Source: Bacillota bacterium (GTDB lineage Bacteria > Bacillota > Dethiobacteria > DTU022). From it: 9,267 bases of DNA. A program made the position numbers and the translations under genes. The notes under the pieces are model-generated. The model did not search any database, was not told the origin of the DNA, and saw only the letters and a list, made by a program, of their open reading frames with translations. The stretch is from assembly GCA_012510325.1 (NCBI GenBank), contig JAAZIG010000140.1:1-9267 (forward strand), given 5' to 3'. Shown here in pieces: positions 6,528-9,267 of the stretch (position 1 is its first letter; every line of letters begins with the position of its first letter).

Positions 6528-7778
6528 TTAATTGCTGTTTTTCAAGGGTAAAAAGTTGCCCTTTTCGGCGCTAAAACCGTATCTTTCCACGATCTCGAGA
6601 ACAGCCTCATGCTGGCGGCGAATGGTCTGCACCCTGGCCTCGCTGTGATGATATTTTTCCGGAGGCGCATTGAGGATAAAGGAGACGGGGATAACGCGGT
6701 GGCGCCAGTTGATCTGGCAGATATAGACTTCGTAATCGACATCTTCAATCCAGCTTTCACCGCTGTTCATATCCTTGCCCAGTTTGATTCGGGTGAGCAG
6801 ACCGTAGCGGGTCAGGTCTGTGGGCACACCGGTGGTCAGGTGCTGGTTGGTGCAAAAATTACCCAGGGTATAGGCGACCAGGGATCTGCGGACACTGCCG
6901 TCGGGCAGCGCGACCCGGATCCACTCCAGAGGCTGCGGGACATGGGTGTGAGTGCCGATAATCATATCGGCACCGGCGGCGGTGAGCTCGCGGACCATCT
7001 CCTTTTGAGCCGGGGTCGGTTCATGGAGGTATTCTTCCCCCATGTGCAGATAGAGGGCGATGAGGTCTGCTCCGGCGCGGCGGGTTTTCTCGATGTCGTC
7101 CTTGATCGGTTCGATGGTGTGAAAGTTTTCGATATGATTGATCGCATATTCATGGCCTGCAGGAACGACCACCCCGTTGATATTGTAGGTGTACGAGATC
7201 AGGCCGAGTTTGATCCCGTTGACCTCGACGATGAAAGGCTTCTCCCATTCCTCCCAGCTCTTGCTCGTGCCGAAGGTCTTTAGGCCCAGAGCCCGGACGC
7301 TGTCCAGGGTGTCCATCAGCCCGCGGTAACCGCGGTCCATGATATGGTTGTTCGCCGTGTTGAAGATATCGAAGCCCGCCTCTTTGAAGGCTTCGGAAAG
7401 TTCAATGGGCGAGTTAAACAGGGGATAGCTGGTGTAGCCGCCGTTTTGGGCGCCGGCCTGAGCCGTTTCCAGAGTGGCGATGGCCAGATCCGCTTCTTTG
7501 ACCAGCGGTGCGATAATCTCGAAGCTGGGGCTAAAGTCGTATTTGCCGCCGCCCAGGTGCGCCTGCTGCAGCTGCGGCTTGTGAGGATAGGTTGTCCCCA
7601 CGGAGAGGACGGTGGCGGTGCGAATATCGGGAGCCGGGGGCTCCTCTTCTTCTTGTTCACCGGAGGGAGGCTTCGTTTCACCGTTCTCCGGAGAGGTAAA
7701 ATAAGCGCCGGCATAGATTCCCCCGACCAGCGCGGCAATGAGCAGCAGGGCAAGACCGATCCAGTGAGCTCGTCGCAT
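6528..7778 (-). CDS. CapA/PGA_cap-family protein, membrane-anchored, with altered metal-site residues
   Basis: Protein of 416 residues with a calcineurin-like phosphoesterase fold, the family of CapA (PgsA) proteins linked to poly-gamma-glutamate or capsule production. Residues 1-5 are basic, about 6-27 form one hydrophobic helix (signal anchor or uncleaved signal), and 30-51 are a Glu/Pro-rich linker, so the domain should face outside. Recognisable motifs are NNH with the following D (N143, N144, H145, D148), LHMGEEY (H245, E248, E249) and GTHTHVPQP (H277, H279). Two expected residues are missing: the first motif, usually GD-hydrophobic-M, reads GTTYPH at 61-66 (T62 for Asp), and the usual NLE reads TLE (T102 for Asn). 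Metal binding may be reduced or different. ATG 7778 has GGAAGTGA (7785-7792) 6 bases upstream and its own extended -10 promoter. It converges with the nucleotidyltransferase gene, 16 bases between stops. Family call is secure; the polymer it serves is unknown, and no capBC genes are in view. Confidence 0.88.
   Translation of the reverse strand: MRRAHWIGLALLLIAALVGGIYAGAYFTSPENGETKPPSGEQEEEEPPAPDIRTATVLSVGTTYPHKPQLQQAHLGGGKYDFSPSFEIIAPLVKEADLAIATLETAQAGAQNGGYTSYPLFNSPIELSEAFKEAGFDIFNTANNHIMDRGYRGLMDTLDSVRALGLKTFGTSKSWEEWEKPFIVEVNGIKLGLISYTYNINGVVVPAGHEYAINHIENFHTIEPIKDDIEKTRRAGADLIALYLHMGEEYLHEPTPAQKEMVRELTAAGADMIIGTHTHVPQPLEWIRVALPDGSVRRSLVAYTLGNFCTNQHLTTGVPTDLTRYGLLTRIKLGKDMNSGESWIEDVDYEVYICQINWRHRVIPVSFILNAPPEKYHHSEARVQTIRRQHEAVLEIVERYGFSAEKGNFLPLKNSN
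6544..6565 (+). terminator. Possible weak terminator inside the 3' end of the capA-like gene
   Basis: AAGGGTAA and TTGCCCTT form an 8-bp stem (one G-T pair) around a four-base AAAG loop, ending in TTTT, of which two T lie in the stem. It begins 33 bases after the nucleotidyltransferase stop codon, a sensible place to end the plus-strand transcript. It lies within the last codons of the convergent minus-strand gene. The short T run makes it a weak candidate. Confidence 0.3.
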
Positions 7779-7784
7779 AAAGGT

Positions 7785-7792
7785 TCACTTCC
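7785..7792 (-). promoter_or_regulatory. Ribosome binding site of the capA-like gene
   Basis: Read on the minus strand it is GGAAGTGA, 7 of 8 bases matching GGAGGTGA, with 6 bases to ATG 7778. It supports this start, which places the basic residues just ahead of the membrane helix. Confidence 0.6.
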
Positions 7793-7816
7793 CATCAGCT
7801 GGCTGTATTTCAATAA

Positions 7817-7825
7817 ATTATATCA
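7817..7825 (-). promoter_or_regulatory. Extended -10 promoter of the capA-like gene
   Basis: On the minus strand this reads TGATATAAT: a perfect TATAAT with the TG-N extension. The sequence at the -35 position is poor (TTTTCC at 18-base spacing), as is usual when an extended -10 carries the promoter. The predicted start of transcription is near 7810, giving a 5' leader of about 32 bases that contains the ribosome binding site. Confidence 0.6.
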
Positions 7826-7860
7826 TGTTGCCGGCCTGGGGGAAAAGGATGAATGATTTT

Positions 7861-7880
7861 TCTTACCGTTTCTTACCGTT
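7861..7880. repeat. 10-bp tandem direct repeat upstream of the capA-like promoter
   Basis: TCTTACCGTT occurs twice, head to tail, with no gap (minus strand: AACGGTAAGA). Relative to the predicted minus-strand transcription start near 7810, it spans about -51 to -70. The period equals about one helical turn. It could be a binding site for a regulator or simply a short duplication. Confidence 0.55.
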
Positions 7881-7951
7881 TGCAAGCAGCCCGGATGGTG
7901 CATCGGAACCGGTGTGCCCCTGCTGCAGCAACTTCAGTTTCGGCCCGGTCT

Positions 7952-7988
7952 CCCCGGGGCTGATGATCCATTTCGGGGATCCCCGGGG
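7952..7988. repeat. GC-only inverted repeat after the GH57 gene
   Basis: CCCCGGGG occurs at 7952-7959 and 7981-7988. Each copy is its own reverse complement, so the two can pair as an 8-bp stem around a 21-base loop. It starts about 11 bases past the GH57 stop codon on the minus strand. There is no T tract on either strand, so it is not a standard intrinsic terminator, although it might stabilise the 3' end of the transcript. Confidence 0.35.
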
Positions 7989-7998
7989 TGTTGTAACT

Positions 7999-9267
7999 CT
8001 AACGCGATTCCGCCCCCGCAGTGAGCTCAACGGGCACCGTTGTGTCGAGCTGTTGATAAAGGCGGTAATCGAGATGAGGGAACAGGTTATCCGCCTGTTC
8101 CAGTTCCTCCAGCCAGCGGGCCTCGATGGCGCCCGCGCTGATCTGGCGGGCGAGAGCCCTGAAGCGGATCAGGTGGTTTTCGGCTCTGCTGCGGGCATAG
8201 CTGACCATGGTCCCCGAGGTCATGATGAAGGGCCAGTCGCTGCTCTGTGCCAGCATCAGCTCGCGGGCGGCCTGGCGGAGCGCTCTTTTGGTCAGCCCTG
8301 TCGCTTCGGGATGAGTTGTCGCCAGAGCGATCATTTCTTCCGAAGCCTTGTGCAGATGGCGGTAGAGCCGGTCATTGCTTCCGTTGAGCCAGAACTCATG
8401 ATAGCCCTTGTCGCCCCAGCTCGAAGGATTGGGTCGGGAAAGCTGCAGCGGATAACCGAGATCGAGATACTCCCCCGGGGTGATCATCCGGAAATTATGC
8501 TGCTCGCAGGCGATCTTTCGGCAGAGAAAATCGAGCCACTGCGGCCCTTCGAACCACCAGTGGCCGAAAAGCTCCGTATCATAGGGGGCCACGATGATCG
8601 GGGGGCGGCCCATGGCGGCGGCAAGATATTTGATCTGCTGCTCCCGGTTGAACATAAAATTTCCAGCATGGAGGGCTGCTTTTTCCCGGGCCTTCTGCGG
8701 ACGGTACGGTTCTTTGTAGTCCAGCCCCTCGCGGGTGATCCGGTAATATTTGATCCCGCTGTCGCTGCGCATCCCCGGCGGATGGAGATGGGGGCCGATA
8801 TAGTCGAGGGGCAGGTCGTAGGCGATGTCGCGGTAGAATTCGCGGTAATCGTAATCTCCGGGGTATCCTTCCTGAGAGCTCCAGACCTGCTTGGAGGTTT
8901 CCGGATCCCTGCCGAATACAGCGACGCCGCTTTGGGTCAGGATGGGGCTGTAAACCCCGTATTTGGGGCGGGGTGAAGCGTACAGAACGCCGTGTGTCGC
9001 AGTAATAAAATAGTGCAGACCCAGCTCGCCGGGGATCTCTTCGAGACCGTGCTCATAGGCGCATTCGGGCAGCCAGAGTCCCCGCGGTGCCTCGCCGAAG
9101 ATCGCCTGATGGTACTGCACGGCGTTGGCGATCTGGGCGTATGCGTTTTCCGGCTGCAGCAGCAGCGGCAGGTAAGCATGGGTTGAGGCGGTGGTGATCA
9201 GTTCGAGATAGCCTCTTTCAGCGAGCTTGCGAAAAGCGCCGGCCAGACGGCCGCTGTAACGGTCAAA
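7999..9267 (-). CDS. GH57-family 1,4-alpha-glucan branching enzyme (5' end outside window)
   Basis: The reading frame is open from the window edge, giving 422 residues; the family is usually somewhat over 500 residues, so roughly 100 N-terminal residues, including GH57 motif 1, are missing. The enzyme cuts an alpha-1,4-glucan chain and rejoins it as an alpha-1,6 branch, in the cytoplasm. Visible motifs in order: ELITTASTHAYLPL (motif 2, 9204-9163); GLWLPECAY (motif 3) with the predicted nucleophile Glu at 9066-9064; APYDTELFGHWWFEG (motif 4) with the predicted acid/base Asp at 8580-8578; and SSDWPFIM (motif 5, about 8250-8227) in the C-terminal helical DUF1957-like region. YREFYRDIAYDL and GIKYYRITRE between motifs 3 and 4 are also typical of this branching-enzyme subgroup rather than of GH57 amylases. 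An internal GTG at 9120 is not the start, since motif 2 lies upstream of it. It is followed after 220 bases by the capA-like gene on the same strand. Family and activity are well supported. Confidence 0.92.
   Translation of the reverse strand, partial: FDRYSGRLAGAFRKLAERGYLELITTASTHAYLPLLLQPENAYAQIANAVQYHQAIFGEAPRGLWLPECAYEHGLEEIPGELGLHYFITATHGVLYASPRPKYGVYSPILTQSGVAVFGRDPETSKQVWSSQEGYPGDYDYREFYRDIAYDLPLDYIGPHLHPPGMRSDSGIKYYRITREGLDYKEPYRPQKAREKAALHAGNFMFNREQQIKYLAAAMGRPPIIVAPYDTELFGHWWFEGPQWLDFLCRKIACEQHNFRMITPGEYLDLGYPLQLSRPNPSSWGDKGYHEFWLNGSNDRLYRHLHKASEEMIALATTHPEATGLTKRALRQAARELMLAQSSDWPFIMTSGTMVSYARSRAENHLIRFRALARQISAGAIEARWLEELEQADNLFPHLDYRLYQQLDTTVPVELTAGAESR

Noticed and set aside
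7581..7620. A one-base deletion in the capA-like gene that would explain the missing Asp (an extra G gives VGD)
   Set aside because: The added base would destroy the downstream frame, whose residues (PHKPQLQQA and beyond) fit the family, so a second compensating change would be needed.
7870..7998. Open frame continuing past the TAG stop of the GH57 gene for about 43 codons on the minus strand
   Set aside because: No ribosome binding site before the internal ATG and no recognisable protein. A frame of this length is expected by chance in GC-rich DNA, and there is no sign of stop-codon read-through.
7825..8976. Open frame of about 383 codons on the plus strand with a CPCC motif and a possible ribosome binding site before ATG 7850
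   Set aside because: Most of it is antisense to the GH57 gene, whose catalytic motifs are intact. The only non-overlapping part is about 150 bases and shows no known domain; the CPCC is not enough to call a gene.
9118..9120. GTG at 9120 as the start of the GH57 gene
   Set aside because: The frame continues upstream to the window edge and encodes the conserved GH57 motif 2, so the true start lies outside the window.

Overview
The window is GC-rich bacterial chromosome with five protein genes, all but one complete, and no RNA genes, insertion sequences or CRISPR arrays that I can see. Strong Shine-Dalgarno sequences of the GGAGGTGA type, a comEC gene and a clostridial-style GT4 / nucleotidyltransferase / GH57 set suggest a high-GC, possibly thermophilic or anaerobic Firmicute (Desulfotomaculum/Moorella-like Clostridia). 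The taxonomic guess is inference from gene content and protein style only.

Layout: positions 1-112 are a short leader. On the plus strand lie comEC (DNA-uptake channel, about 113-2599), a GT4 glycosyltransferase related to glycogen-synthase-like enzymes (about 2677-3942), and a sugar-phosphate nucleotidyltransferase fused to a phosphomannomutase/phosphoglucomutase-like domain (4022-6511). The gaps are only 77 and 79 bases, so these three may be co-transcribed. This block meets two minus-strand genes end to end with 16 bases between stop codons: a membrane-anchored CapA/PGA_cap-family protein (7778-6528) and a GH57 1,4-alpha-glucan branching enzyme whose 5' end lies outside the window (9267-7999). 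The 220-base gap between the two minus-strand genes holds a clear extended -10 promoter for the capA-like gene, a 10-bp tandem repeat upstream of it, and a GC-rich inverted repeat.

How the genes may work together: the nucleotidyltransferase would activate a sugar-1-phosphate, the GT4 enzyme would use a nucleotide-sugar to build a glycan, and the GH57 enzyme would branch an alpha-1,4-glucan. This resembles a non-canonical glycogen or alpha-glucan locus without GlgC/GlgA/GlgB, though the sugar and nucleotide specificity cannot be read from the sequence. The most notable observations are that the mutase-like half of the fusion has lost the consensus residues in its main catalytic motifs (predicted pseudoenzyme), and that the CapA-like protein has lost two expected metal-site residues.
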